Notes: generated from the sequence alone by a model not told the origin. DNA of 59,464 nt from CAZEDU01 sp964511185 (GCA_964511185.1 CAZEDU010000014.1:1-59464); one strand, 5' to 3'. Positions 32,249-43,821 are shown, counted from the first letter of the stretch. A program made the numbers and translations.

Positions 32249-34697
32249 CAGGCGCTCCGTCGCACCTGCCGCGCCGCGAGCAGGCGCCGGCTGAACGTGG
32301 CGAACCGCTCCTCGAGCGCATGGACCGACTCCGCCACCGACTTGGCGCGCGCCGAGGCGGCGCCGCCGCGGCGGAGCAACGGCTCGAGCTGCTCGCGAAG
32401 CTGCAAGAGCTCACGCTCGCGGGTGAGCAGCAGGGGCAGCCGGCTCATCACCCAGGCATCGAACGCGCCCTCGGCGGCGGCGGCCGAGGACAGCGCCTCC
32501 TCCTCGGGGAGCGCGGCGATCAGCCCGGACAGCCAGTCGGTCAGGAAGCGCACGCGCGCCTCGAGCTGCGCCAGCTCGTACGCCTCGACCCCATGGCGCG
32601 TCTCGGCCGAGACCCGCTCGGCGCCCACCGTCCGCTCGATGGCGGCGAACACCCGCACGACGCTGTCGACCTGCTCGAAGGTCCGCCGGTACCGTTCGTA
32701 GCCATGCCCGCGCAGGAGCTCGCCGCCCTGCGGTACCTCCAGCGGTGACGCGGGGAGCTTGGTCCGGGCCTCGGTCACCAGCCGCTTCACCTCCTGGTCG
32801 ATGCCCAACGCCACCTCCCCGAGCGCCGGCTCCAAGGCCAGCCCCTCCCGGCGAATGGCGTCGCAGACGGCGCCGATGCGCGACAACAGCTCCTCGAGAT
32901 CAGCGCTGGGCTGCGCGAGCACCCGCTTCGCCTCGCCCCGCGCCCAGGGCGGTGCTTGGGGTCGAGCGCGCAGAGCGCCTCTTCCAGCGCCGACGCGCTG
33001 CGCGACAACGCTCCGATGGCCTCCACGTCTGCCTGCAAGCGCGCGAGCACCCGCACCGCCTGCTCTCGGAGCGCGGCCGCCGCACGCGCGCGCGCATCCT
33101 GCTCCGCCTGGTCGAGCGCCGCCGACGCGCCCAGCTGGTGGACGAGCTCGACCACCCGGCTCAGCTCGCTGCGGGCCCTCGCCCCCTCGACGATCAGCTG
33201 ATCGAGCGTCACGCGCCTCTCGAACAACCCGGCCTCGAGGCCAGCGGAGACCGAACGGAAGGCCGCCGTCGCCCACTCGACGAGGCGCGCCGCGAGCGGG
33301 GCCTGGAGCTCCGCCAGCTCCGGCGCCGCGCCGACCAGCAGCAGGGCCGCCCCGGCCACGTCGACCATCGGCGCCAGGCGCTCGCCGGTCGGAGGCGGAT
33401 CGCGCAGCGGCCGCTCGATGGCGCGCATCAAGGTGTGGGCGGCCGCGACCAGCGGAGGCCGATGGCCGGGGTAGCGCGGCCCCGGCGAGAGCTTGTCGCG
33501 GAGCCGATGCGCCAGTGGAGCGGCCGCGGCCGGCTCGAAGGACCGCACCAACGCCTGGGCGGCGCGAAGGTCCGCGTCGACGTGCAGCGCCTCCGCCTCC
33601 CTGCCCGCGCCGCCCTTGAGCTGCGACAGCACGTTCGCCAACACCTCGTCGAACGCCAGGGCCTCGGCGCGGACGATCTCGAGCTGGGCGCGCTCGCGCG
33701 GGTCCGCCGCGGCCTTCATGAGCGCCTCCGCGTCCGCGACCAGCGGCCCGCCGAGCAGGAAGAAGTGGCTGAGCGCGCCCAAGTCCTCCAACCGCGCGGC
33801 GCGCTCGCGCCCGGGCGACCGGTGAATCGCGTCGAGAACCACCGCCGCCTTCAGCGCCCACAGCGCCTTCACGATCGACCGCTGAGAGAAGTACTTGGTG
33901 GGCACGTAGTCGGGCAGCTTGGCCGCGCGCTCGAGCAACGCGCGCTCGAGCCCATCGGCCAGCGCCTCGATCGCCTCGGTGACCGCGCCGGGCACCTCGA
34001 CCCGCTCGACCTCGTGCTGCAACACGTCGAGCTGTTGCAGCGTCAGCCCGGCCTCCAACGCCGGCCGCTGCGAGCCGACGGCGCGGTCGAGCATCGCCGT
34101 GCGGCTCGACGCGCGCGCGAAGCCCTTCGGGCAAAAGCAAACGAACGACAACCGATCGGCGAACGCCAGCAGCAGCTCGGGCGAGCGCGCGAGCACCTCC
34201 GACAGGTACCGGTTGCTCGTCATCAGCGCGCACTCGCAGCGCCCGGCGGTGATCTTCTTGCCGTGCTTGAGCTCGCGCTCGTGCAGCACGTTGAGGATCG
34301 ACCGGAGCAGCATGTCGCGCCCGTCGAACACCTCGTCGAGGAACGCGTGCGTCGCGCCGAGCATGCCTTCGTCGGTGAGGTACTCGGTGCGGCCGGTTTC
34401 GGTCAGCACCTTGAAGTCGACCGGACCGATCAGGTCGGACTGCACCGTCGACTCGGACAGCTGCTTGGCGAACAGCGACGGCTGCTGCGTGCGCTCGTCG
34501 ACGATTCGGCTCAGCACCGCGCTCGCCAAGGCGCTCTTGGCGGTGCCAGGCGGCCCCACGATGAGCACGTGCTCCCGGCACAGCAGCGCGAGCTGGACCT
34601 GCGTGAGCAGGGTCTCCCGCTCGAGAAAGACCTTGTTCAGCTCGGTGAAGAAGCCGCGAAACGCGTTCGCCGCCGAAATGAAGCTGGGTTCGACCAT
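32248..34697 (-). CDS. MoxR-family AAA+ ATPase with long C-terminal helical extension, frameshifted in this sequence
   Basis: The N-terminal ~330 residues are a MoxR AAA+ module: Walker A GPPGTAKS (48-55), DLIGPVDFKVLTETGR, Walker B-like HAFLDEVFDG, sensor MTSNRYL. A long helical region follows. The frame changes near 32946-32956: one reading gives ALDPKHR, and the next base register continues as RGEAKRVLAQPSADLEELL to a stop at 32248. One missing base in a short C run would restore a single ~816-residue protein. Both halves have the base usage of real coding sequence and the downstream VWA start overlaps the restored stop, so a sequencing or assembly error is more likely than a pseudogene. 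It heads the MoxR-VWA-coiled-coil operon. Confidence 0.85.
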
Positions 34698-34740
34698 GGC
34701 CTGTCCCGGAAAGACCGCACCCTATCAACCCGCGCACATG

Positions 34741-34772
34741 AAAACGCCCTCCCGAGAGCTCACGGGAGGGCG
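34741..34772 (-). terminator. Rho-independent terminator downstream of dnaK
   Basis: On the minus strand a 10-bp perfect stem (CGCCCTCCCG / CGGGAGGGCG, + strand 34745-34754 and 34763-34772) with an 8-base loop runs into a T tract (A residues at 34741-34744). It begins 38 bp past the dnaK stop. Confidence 0.85.
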
Positions 34773-34809
34773 CCTTTCACTGCGCGACGGTTCGCGTCCC
34801 CGGGCCGGC

Positions 34810-36717
<1,908 letters not shown>

Positions 36718-37099
36718 TTTGCTTCCTCCTGGAATCTTTAGGGATTTTCGGCGTTACCCACTTGTCGCCTAACCTAACCAGAGGCATTTCCCTGTCAACG
36801 CACGCCTCTTGGTAACCGCCCAAAACCGCAAGCGAATTGGAGGTGCGCTCCGGGTTGCGCACCGCGCCATGTAACCCCTTGTATCTCCGTTCCGTGTGTA
36901 AGGGCCTACGCACCCACCGCAAACGGCGATACTCAACTCGGCGCTTGCCCGAGCGGCCAACCTCCCGCGGGGGAAGCGCAACCTCCGACGTTTGTTACAA
37001 GTTTGTTCCGGCACTGGAGGGCAAGTGACTGGCGAGAAACGTGCACGTAGCCGTGCCGCGTTGCGTAACACCCCGAGCTGAAATGCGAGGAGTGGGCCT
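36718..37099. other. 382-bp divergent intergenic region between dnaK and the diacylglycerol-kinase-like gene
   Basis: This is the longest gene-free stretch. It holds the dnaK ribosome site (AGGAGG, minus strand), a candidate dnaK promoter at 36771-36798, and GAGGAG just before the plus-strand gene at 37100. The middle part is less GC-rich than the neighbouring genes. I see no CIRCE element, no RNA gene and no convincing small reading frame. Confidence 0.6.
36771..36798 (-). promoter_or_regulatory. Candidate sigma-70-type promoter of dnaK
   Basis: On the minus strand a perfect TTGACA (36798-36793) is followed after 16 bp by TAGGTT (36776-36771), about 54 bases before the dnaK ATG. The -35 box is exact and the -10 box is weak. 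Confidence 0.5.
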
Positions 37100-38182
37100 A
37101 TGTGGGTACAGCCTCTGAAGACCGCTGAGCTTCGCCAGGTTCCGGCGCGCCTTCCCACGTCGGAAGCGAACGTCGCCGTGCTCTTGAACGCGAATGCGCG
37201 CCGGGTGAGCGACAAGGTCGTCCGGTCGCTCTCGCACGCGGTCGCCAACGAGGACCTCTACATCTCGCGGTCGGAGCTCGACACGCGCCGCATCGCGCAG
37301 CAGGTGATGGATCGCGGCTACGACACGGTGTTCCTGGGCGGCGGCGACGGTACGTTCATGTGGTTCGTCAACGAGCTGTGCCGCGAAGCCGAGGCGCGCC
37401 GCGCCCGGCTCCCCCGCCTCGGCATCCTCAAGCTCGGCACTGGCAACTCGCTGGCGTGCCTGGTGAAGGCGTCTTCGCCGCGCAACGACGGCATCCTCGA
37501 CGACGTGCTGCGCGCCCGCGCTGGCGAAGTGCCGGGCTATCGCCGCATCGACCTGCTGAGCGTCGACGGCCGCCGGGCGCCGTTCGCCGGGCTGGGCGCC
37601 GATGGCCAGGTGCTCAACGACTACAACTGGATCAAACAGAACTTCGGTCGCGGGATGATGAAGAAGCTCATCACCGGGTCGCGCGGCTACCTGACCTCGG
37701 TCGCGCTCAAGACCGTGCCCTACTACGCGACGCACTCGACCTGGGTCGAGTGCGAGGTCGTGAACGGCAAGCACTGCGCGGCTTACCGGCTCGATCCCGA
37801 CGGCTTGCCGGTCGGCGAGCCGATCGCGCCGGGCGAGGTCATGTTCCGTGGCCAGCTGATGATGTGCGCCGCGGCGACCGTTCCGTTCTACGGCTTCGAG
37901 TTCAAGATGTTCCCGTTCGCCGCGAAGCGACGCGGCATGATGCACCTGCGCCTGGGCGCCGTGTCGACCGCGGCGGTCTTGGGCAACCTCCCCAAGCTGT
38001 GGCAGGGCAAGTGGTTCCCGAAGGGCATCTACGACTTCCACGCGCAAGAGGTCACCGCCCGCTTCGACGGTCCGATGCCGCTGCAGGTCGCCGGTGACGC
38101 GCAGGGATACCGCGACGAGGTCACCTTCAGCGTGGCCCGCCAGCAGGTCGAGCTGGTCGACTTCAACAGCGCGGTGAACTGA
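37100..38182 (+). CDS. Diacylglycerol/lipid kinase family protein (DAGK catalytic domain)
   Basis: A 360-aa soluble protein. It has the nucleotide-binding core NVAVLLNANARRVSD, the signature GGGDGTFMWF (GGDGT), and LPRLGILKLGTGNSLA, the equivalent of P-x-G-T-x-ND-x-A with Ser in place of Asp. It belongs with YegS/diacylglycerol/sphingosine-type kinases and would phosphorylate a lipid head group using ATP; the substrate is unknown. The C-terminal beta-sandwich is present (FDGPMPLQVAGDAQG). GAGGAG lies 8 bases before the ATG. It is followed 36 bp later by a histidine kinase gene. Confidence 0.85.
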   Translation: MWVQPLKTAELRQVPARLPTSEANVAVLLNANARRVSDKVVRSLSHAVANEDLYISRSELDTRRIAQQVMDRGYDTVFLGGGDGTFMWFVNELCREAEARRARLPRLGILKLGTGNSLACLVKASSPRNDGILDDVLRARAGEVPGYRRIDLLSVDGRRAPFAGLGADGQVLNDYNWIKQNFGRGMMKKLITGSRGYLTSVALKTVPYYATHSTWVECEVVNGKHCAAYRLDPDGLPVGEPIAPGEVMFRGQLMMCAAATVPFYGFEFKMFPFAAKRRGMMHLRLGAVSTAAVLGNLPKLWQGKWFPKGIYDFHAQEVTARFDGPMPLQVAGDAQGYRDEVTFSVARQQVELVDFNSAVN

Positions 38183-38218
38183 TCGCGCCCCGGTGGGAGT
38201 CGCCGAGGTCCCAAGGCG

Positions 38219-39307
38219 ATGAGCGGCGCAGACGTCGACCTTCAGCGCTTCTTCGAAGTTTCTCTCGACTGCCTCGCGGTGGCCGGGTTCGACGGCTACT
38301 TCAAGTGGGTCAACCCGGCTTGGACCACCACCTTGGGTTGGACGCGGGAGGAGCTGCTCGCCAAGCCCACCATCGAGTTCGTGCACCCGGACGATCGCGC
38401 GAGGACCCTCGCCGCGCGGGCGCAGCTCCAGCAAGGACAGCCGCTCTCCACGCTGACGAACCGGTACCTCTGCAAAGGCGGCGGCCTGCGCTGGCTGGAG
38501 TGGCGATCGATCTCCTCCCCCGACCAACAGCTCGTCTATGCGGCGGCCCGCGACGTCACCAAGCAACGAGAAGGTGAAGACGCGCGGCACCGCATGCAAG
38601 CGCAGCTGTTGATCGCAGAGCGCATGGCCTCGGTGGGGCGGCTCGCCGCGGGCGTGGCGCACGAGATCAACAACCCGCTCAGCTTCGTGATCGCCAATCA
38701 GCAGCTCGTGCTGCGGGCGCTTCGCCAACTTCCCCCTGACCAGATGCCAGAGCAAGCGGAGCTGGTGGCCGTGTTGGCCGAGGGCACCGATCGCATTCGG
38801 CGCATCGTGGTCGGGCTGCAGAGCTTCTCGAAGGCGGGCGAAGGGCACCGCGCCTTGGTGAAGGTCGAGTCCGTCGCCGACCGGACCATCGAGCTGGTGA
38901 GCGAGGAGCTGCAGCGGTGCTGCCGGGTCGTTCGTCGCTTCGGCGACACGCCGCCCGTCGAAGTCGATGAAGCGCGCCTCAACGAGGTGCTCGTCAATCT
39001 GCTGCTCAACGCGATCGAGGCGATGACGCCAGGCACGGCGGAGCGCAGTGAGGTTCGCGTCATCACCTCGACGGACGCGCGGGGCTGGGTGGTGATCGCG
39101 ATAGAAGACACCGGGCAGGGCGTGCCGGCCGAGAGCCTGAGCCGGATCTTCGATCCCTTCTTCACCACCAAGCCGCCCGGCCAGGGGGCCGGCTTGGGCC
39201 TGACCATCTGCCACAACATCGTGCGGGAGATGGGCGGAGAGCTCACCGTCTCGAGCCCACCGCAAGGCGGCGCCGTGTTTCGGGTGGCGCTGCCGGCGAC
39301 CGGTTAG
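38219..39307 (+). CDS. PAS-domain sensor histidine kinase
   Basis: A 362-aa cytoplasmic kinase with no membrane segment. The PAS domain (residues 8-115) includes YFKWVNPAWTTTLGWTREELL and EFVHPDDR. The dimerisation/phosphorylation helix carries the site His in LAAGVAHEINNPLSFVI. The HATPase domain has LNEVLVNLLLNAIEAM, EDTGQGVPAES, FDPFFTTKPPGQGAGLGL and a closing GGAVFRVALP. It belongs to the NtrB-like group. No response regulator is adjacent, so it is an orphan. Its stop overlaps the stop of the convergent methyltransferase gene by 4 bp. Confidence 0.93.
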   Translation: MSGADVDLQRFFEVSLDCLAVAGFDGYFKWVNPAWTTTLGWTREELLAKPTIEFVHPDDRARTLAARAQLQQGQPLSTLTNRYLCKGGGLRWLEWRSISSPDQQLVYAAARDVTKQREGEDARHRMQAQLLIAERMASVGRLAAGVAHEINNPLSFVIANQQLVLRALRQLPPDQMPEQAELVAVLAEGTDRIRRIVVGLQSFSKAGEGHRALVKVESVADRTIELVSEELQRCCRVVRRFGDTPPVEVDEARLNEVLVNLLLNAIEAMTPGTAERSEVRVITSTDARGWVVIAIEDTGQGVPAESLSRIFDPFFTTKPPGQGAGLGLTICHNIVREMGGELTVSSPPQGGAVFRVALPATG

Positions 39308-40050
39308 CCGCTGTCGCGCGAGGCGGGCGGCTTCTCACCAGGCTCGCGTCGACGGCCGACCACCACCGCCCAGCTCACGCTCGACTTGCCGCCCTGCGAG
39401 CGGTGCAGCTCGAGCTCGTCGCGAATGGCGCGGGAGGCGGGCGAGTCGTCGAGCTTCTTCACCTGCGGCTCGATGCTCCGGTAGTAGTCGTCGAGCTCGG
39501 CGTCGCTCAACGTCTCGACCGTCTCGGGCTCGAAGCCATTGGCCTCCACCGCCATCAGCAGCTCGCGCGGGAGCCGCATCGTCTCGCCGAGCCGCCCATC
39601 CCAGAAGTCGGTGGCGATCTTCGCGGGGTACCGCCCGACCTTCACCGGGTAGGTCCACACCAGGCGGCCGCTGGGGGCCAGGTGGCGGCGCAGCTGGACG
39701 CCCTCGTCGAGCGACAGCGGCACGCGGCCGAGCGCCAAGATGCCCTCGAACTCGCCCTCCCCGAACGGCAGATCCTGGAAGCTCGCCTGGCGAACCGAGA
39801 TGCGATCGGTGAGGGACTGACCTTTGACGCGCTCTTTGAGCGACTGGACCGCCGCCTCATCGGCGTCGATGGCCGTCACCGCGCAGCCGAACTCTTTGGC
39901 GAGCAGCAAGCTGGCCGTGCCCGCCTCGAGCTCGAGGACGCGCGAGCCGCTCGTCCACTGCGCCATGCGCGCCAGGCGGCGAATGAACTCTTCGCTGCCG
40001 AACGGGCGCCGAGCGTCTGGAGGGAACGGGAGCGGAAAGGGCTCGGCCAT
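39304..40050 (-). CDS. Class I SAM-dependent methyltransferase
   Basis: A 248-aa protein with a Rossmann-type core. Motif I reads VLELEAGTASLLLAKEFG (Ala where Gly is more usual in GxGxG), motif II is VTAIDADEAAV, and motif IV is FEGILALGRVPLSLDEGVQLRRHLAPSGRLVW. It probably uses SAM; the substrate is unknown. It is the last gene of the minus-strand group GreB-PhoH-DUF493-methyltransferase, 56 bp after the DUF493 gene. Confidence 0.78.
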   Translation of the reverse strand: MAEPFPLPFPPDARRPFGSEEFIRRLARMAQWTSGSRVLELEAGTASLLLAKEFGCAVTAIDADEAAVQSLKERVKGQSLTDRISVRQASFQDLPFGEGEFEGILALGRVPLSLDEGVQLRRHLAPSGRLVWTYPVKVGRYPAKIATDFWDGRLGETMRLPRELLMAVEANGFEPETVETLSDAELDDYYRSIEPQVKKLDDSPASRAIRDELELHRSQGGKSSVSWAVVVGRRREPGEKPPASRDSG

Positions 40051-40106
40051 GTGCCGTACGTTTATACCCGCGAAGCCAATGGGGTTGCGAGGAAAGAGAG
40101 GGGCCG

Positions 40107-40415
40107 TCAGAGGTAGTACAGCACGCGCTTCTCCTTGTGGAGCTGGGCGTAGATGGACCGCCGCTGCTCCTCGGACAGCAAGAAGACCGACACGCTGACC
40201 GACAGGTACTTGCCCCGGCTCGAAGGCTGCTCGCTGATCGAGTCGGGGGAGATCTCGCTGCCCATGAGCCGGCGGAAGAGCGCGCGCACGTACTCGCGGA
40301 ACCCGTGCTCTTGCTTGCCCATCACCTTGAACACGTAGACGGTCGGGTACTCGATGAGAGGCTTCTTCTCCTCACCGTCGTCGATGTTCGGTTTGGGCTC
40401 GATTCCGTCGCTCAT
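40107..40415 (-). CDS. DUF493 (YbeD-like) family protein
   Basis: A 102-aa protein with the DUF493 pattern: YPTVYVFKVMGKQEHGFREYV, then SSRGKYLSVSVSVFLLSEEQRRSIYAQL. The fold is ACT-like/ferredoxin-like, often regulatory; no ligand is known from sequence. The first 20 residues are acidic and probably disordered. It starts 10 bp after the stop of the PhoH gene and is surely co-transcribed with it. Confidence 0.82.
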   Translation of the reverse strand: MSDGIEPKPNIDDGEEKKPLIEYPTVYVFKVMGKQEHGFREYVRALFRRLMGSEISPDSISEQPSSRGKYLSVSVSVFLLSEEQRRSIYAQLHKEKRVLYYL

Positions 40416-40425
40416 GACATCAAGA

Positions 40426-41747
40426 TCACAACAGGTTCGCTGCCAGCTCCGCGAGCGCGCTCCGCTCTCCGCGCGTCATCGTGATGTGACCGGCGATCTT
40501 CTCGTTCCGGAACCGGTTCACCACGTGGATGAGGCCGTTGTTCGTCGAGTCGACGTAGGGGTTGTCGATCTGGAACGGGTCGCCGGTGAGCACAATCTTC
40601 GTATTGTCGCCCACCCGGGTGATGATCGTCTTGACCTCGTGCGGCGTCAGGTTCTGGGCTTCGTCGACGATCATGTACTGGTTCGGGATGCTGCGGCCGC
40701 GGATGTAGGTGAGCGGCTCTATTTCGAGGATCCCCAGGTCGACCAGCTCGTGGTAGCCCCTGCCCGCCTTCTTGTCCGCGCGCGAGAGGTTTAAGAGGAA
40801 CTCGACGTTGTCGAAGATCGGCTGCATCCACGGGTTCAATTTCTGCTCGACGTCGCCCGGGAGGTACCCGATGTCGCGCCCAAGGGAAAGATCGGCCGGC
40901 TGACCAGGAGCTTCTGGTAGACCGCCTCCTCGGTCGTCTTCTGCAGGCCCGCGGCGATGGCGAGCAGCGTCTTGCCGGTGCCCGCCTTGCCCACGATGGT
41001 GACGAGCTTGATCTCCTCGTTGAGGAGCAGGTCCATCGCGAAGCTCTGCTCCATGTTGCGCGGCCGAATGCCCCAGACGCCTTCTTTGCCCGTGCGCAGC
41101 AGCGGGACGACCTTGCCCTTGCCCGCGTTCCAGCGGCCCATCGCGGTGTGCGAGGGGTTGGCCGCGTCCTTGAGCAGGACGAACTGGTTGGGCGCCAGGT
41201 TCGAGTCGGGCGGTACGTCGACCTCGGCGCCCGGCTTGTACATCTGATCCACCAGCTCGGAAGCGACGTTGATCTCGGCGTAGCCCGAGTAGACCTCGGA
41301 GATCTCGACGCGCTCGGTGTCGTAGTCCTCGGCGGTGAGGCCCAGCGCGTCGGCCCGAATGCGGAGGTTCGTGTCCTTGGTGATGAAGACGCTCTCGGAC
41401 TCGGGCTCGCGCTGCTTGACGTCGATGGCCGTGGCGAGAATGCGGTTGTCCATCAACTGCCCGTCGGCCATCGAGGCGGGCAGCTCGTGATCCGTGAAGA
41501 GCACGCGGATCGTCCCGCCGCTGGGCAAGGGCACGCCTTCCCCCAGCGAGCCCTCCGCGCGGAAGGCGTCCAGGTAGCGGGCCACCATGCGCGCGTTGCG
41601 GCCGAGCTCGGAGAGGTCCTTCTTGAACTGATCCAGCTCCTCGATCACGTAGATCGGAATGACGACGTTGTTGTCGTCGAAGCTGTAAATCGAACGCGGG
41701 TCGTGAAGGAGGACGTTGGTGTCGAGAACGAAGTTCTTACGGGGCAT
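40426..41747 (-). CDS. PhoH-family ATPase with N-terminal PIN domain (PhoH2 type), frameshifted in this sequence
   Basis: The N-terminal PIN ribonuclease domain starts NFVLDTNVLLHDPRSIYSFDDN with further acidic residues (MDNRILATAID, FITKDTNLRIRA). The PhoH ATPase/helicase domain has Walker A GKAGTGKTLLA and Walker B IVDEAQNLTPHEVKTIITR. The frame breaks near 40876-40880. SRPIFPLG should continue RDIGYLPGD, but one missing base turns it into ATSGTSR and a stop; the correct register resumes as LNPWMQPIFDN. Restoring one C after GGC mends it. An assembly error is the likely cause. The PIN-PhoH combination is thought to unwind and cleave RNA. It is followed by the DUF493 gene. Confidence 0.9.
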
Positions 41748-41837
41748 CGTGGGGGCTTTTGACCTCGTCGTACGAGTGGCCTGCCTGCCGATGAAGCCTT
41801 CCTCTAGAAGACACCATCATAAGCACCCTTTGCGACG

Positions 41838-42363
41838 TCAGCGGTACTTGATCTGAAAAATCGTCAGCTCGATCTCCCCTCGGGGGCGCAGGACGGTCAC
41901 CGAGTCTCCCTTCTGGCGGCCCAGCAGCGCCTTGCCGATCGGAGAGTCGATGCTGATGCGGCCGCCGACCGTGTCGGTCTCATCCGGGCCAACGAGCTGA
42001 TAGGTCGAGCGCTTGCCGTCTTCGTCCTCGAGCACCACGGTGGCCCCGAAGTAGACGCGGCTCGCGTCTTTCTGCTCGGCCGGGTCGACCACGGTGAGGT
42101 GGTCGAGCCGACGCTTGATGTACCGCATGCGGCGGTCGATCTCGCGGAGCCGCTTCTTGCCGTAGATGTACTCCGCGTTCTCCGAGCGGTCGCCCTGCGC
42201 CGCGGCGGCGGAGACCTCTGCGGTGATGCGGGGGCGCTCCTCGTTGAGCAGGAACAGCAGCTCCTTGTGGCGTGATGTACCCGCGCGGGCCTTGCGGCAG
42301 CTCGTCTTCCTCTTCTTCGGCAGGGATCAGCGCGTCGTCTGGCGCTTTGGGCTCTTTGCGCAT
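41838..42363 (-). CDS. greB: GreA/GreB-family transcript cleavage factor, frameshifted in this sequence
   Basis: Residues from the ATG at 42363 read an acidic leader and then RGYITP, the normal start of a GreB coiled coil. The frame then shifts near 42270-42275, and the next register continues RHKELLFLLNEERPRITAEV and GDRSENAEYIYGKKRLREID (the conserved acidic tip region). The C-terminal FKBP-like domain is complete (VYFGATVVLEDEDG, YQLVGPDETD, ISIDSPIGKALLGRQKGDSV). About 11 or 14 bases seem to be missing at the junction. It rescues backtracked RNA polymerase. It is the first gene of a minus-strand group with phoH. The break may be an assembly error. Confidence 0.85.
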
Positions 42364-42428
42364 GGTGAACGGTCTGGCGTTTTCGGACTGGATTGACGCG
42401 TGGCGATTTGTGGTAAGTGCCGCCCGCC

Positions 42429-43022
42429 ATGCGTTCTTATCTGCTCGCCGTCGTCTCTTGCATCCTTCTCGTCGCGACCGGCTGCAACCAGGCCGACTAC
42501 ATCGAGCTCAAGCCCGACACGCTCACGCTGCGCCAGCCCAACGACAGCATCTGGATGCAGGCGCGCGCCATGAGCCACACCGGCGTGCACTACTCCCGCG
42601 TGCCGATCGCCTGGTCGGTGAAGGACCCGGAGATCGCGAAGGTCGACGAGACCGGCAAGCTGTTTCCGCTCAAGTCCGGGCGCACCGAGGTCACCGCCCG
42701 CACCGGCAAGATCGAAGCGAGCGCTCCGGTCGAGGTGCTGTTCGCCGAGAAGCTCGAGCTCGAGCCCAAGGCGCTCGCGCTCCAGGAAGGCGGCAGCTCC
42801 GTCGAGCTGACGGTGAAGGTCTACGACTACCTGGGTCGGGAGCTGAAGGATCGCATGGCCACCTTCAAGTCGCTCGACAAGGAAGTCGTGAGCATGGGGC
42901 AGAACGCCGCGTTCCCGGTGAACGCGGGCAAGGCGCAGGTCGAGGTGCAGGTCGAGAATCTGGTACAGAAGGTCGACGTGACGGTCACGCCGGAGAAGGG
43001 CGACACGACCGCCAAGAACTAG
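42429..43022 (+). CDS. Lipoprotein with two bacterial Ig-like (Big_2) domains
   Basis: A 197-aa lipoprotein with lipobox VATGC at about residue 19. Two Ig-like repeats follow: LKPDTLTLRQPNDSIWMQARA with IAWSVKDPEIAKVDETGKLFPLKSGRTEVTAR, then LEPKALALQEGGSSVELTVKVYD. Such domains mediate surface or protein contacts. The start is ATG 42429; an in-frame GTG lies four codons earlier. It is divergent from greB. tRNA-Lys begins 7 bp after its stop. Confidence 0.8.
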   Translation: MRSYLLAVVSCILLVATGCNQADYIELKPDTLTLRQPNDSIWMQARAMSHTGVHYSRVPIAWSVKDPEIAKVDETGKLFPLKSGRTEVTARTGKIEASAPVEVLFAEKLELEPKALALQEGGSSVELTVKVYDYLGRELKDRMATFKSLDKEVVSMGQNAAFPVNAGKAQVEVQVENLVQKVDVTVTPEKGDTTAKN

Positions 43023-43029
43023 CCGTACC

Positions 43030-43102
<73 letters not shown>

Positions 43103-43181
43103 CTCGCAGCTCCGGGGAATTGGGAGCCGTTTTCCAAGTGGCAATTCGCTCGCACTTCTGGCATGTGAGCGCCCGCTTTTT

Positions 43182-43254
43182 GTCCCCGTCGTCTAGAGGC
43201 CCAGGACATCGCCCTTTCACGGCGAGAACACGAGTTCGAATCTCGTCGGGGACA
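43182..43254 (+). tRNA. tRNA-Glu (anticodon UUC)
   Basis: A 73-base cloverleaf. The acceptor arm is GTCCCCG/CGGGGAC, the D-arm includes CGTCTAGAGGCCCAGGACA, the anticodon loop is CTTTCAC, and the T-arm includes CGAGTTCGAATCTCG. The discriminator base reads A where G is common. It lies 79 bp after tRNA-Lys and is probably co-transcribed. Confidence 0.95.
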
Positions 43255-43261
43255 TAGAAGC

Positions 43262-43771
43262 TCAGGGCGCCCGCTTCTTCCGCTTCGGCGCGTGCCCTTC
43301 GAGATCGTCGTGCGGCGCGTCCAGGTCCCGCAGCATCTTTCGCAGCTCGAGCCCGTGTAGCTCTTCTTGCGCGATCTGCGTGCGCGCGAACTCCTCGATG
43401 TAGATCGATCGGTCCTCGACGGTCTTGAGCAGCTCCTTGTAGAGCTTGAGCGCGCGCTGCTCGTGGAGCAGGGACTCTTCGAGGATGTGGCGCATCGAGT
43501 GCTGATAGCTCTCTTCGATGGGCGCGATGCGAAGCGTGGGGTGTCCTGAGAGGCCGGTGAGGATCTCCCCGGCTTGCTGCGCGTGGAGCAGCGACTCGGT
43601 GGCCTGCTGCTTCATGAACTGCACGATGGGCAAGCGGTTGGGGCCGGCCACCATCAGCGAGTAGTGCGTGTAGCGCACGACCCCGGCGAGCTCGAACTCC
43701 ATGATCTGCGACAGCAGCTTGTGGGTGGCCTTGATGTTCAGGTTCTTCATCGCCCGCGCACCATAGCCCAA
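43262..43771 (-). CDS. Bacterioferritin-like diiron protein
   Basis: A ~169-aa four-helix ferritin-like protein. The diiron ligands appear in the expected order: Glu in MEFELAGVVRYTHYS, ExxH in ATESLLHAQQAGE, Glu in EESLLHEQRALKLY, and ExxH in AQEELHGLELRK. It should oxidise Fe(II) and may store iron. The basic C-terminal tail (APKRKKRAP) is unusual and could bind DNA as in Dps-type proteins (inference). A TTG at 43771 has a strong AGGAGG 9 bases upstream; the ATG at 43750 gives a more typical N-terminus but has no ribosome site. Confidence 0.85.
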   Translation of the reverse strand: MGYGARAMKNLNIKATHKLLSQIMEFELAGVVRYTHYSLMVAGPNRLPIVQFMKQQATESLLHAQQAGEILTGLSGHPTLRIAPIEESYQHSMRHILEESLLHEQRALKLYKELLKTVEDRSIYIEEFARTQIAQEELHGLELRKMLRDLDAPHDDLEGHAPKRKKRAP

Positions 43772-43821
43772 GAAGCGCTCCCTCCTGGACTCCCTCTCGT
43801 GCGCTGGCACACTCACGGCAC

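Noticed and set aside
36718..37099. Possible CIRCE or small RNA upstream of dnaK.
   Set aside because: No TTAGCACTC-type inverted repeat is present and no convincing RNA fold with a terminator was found.
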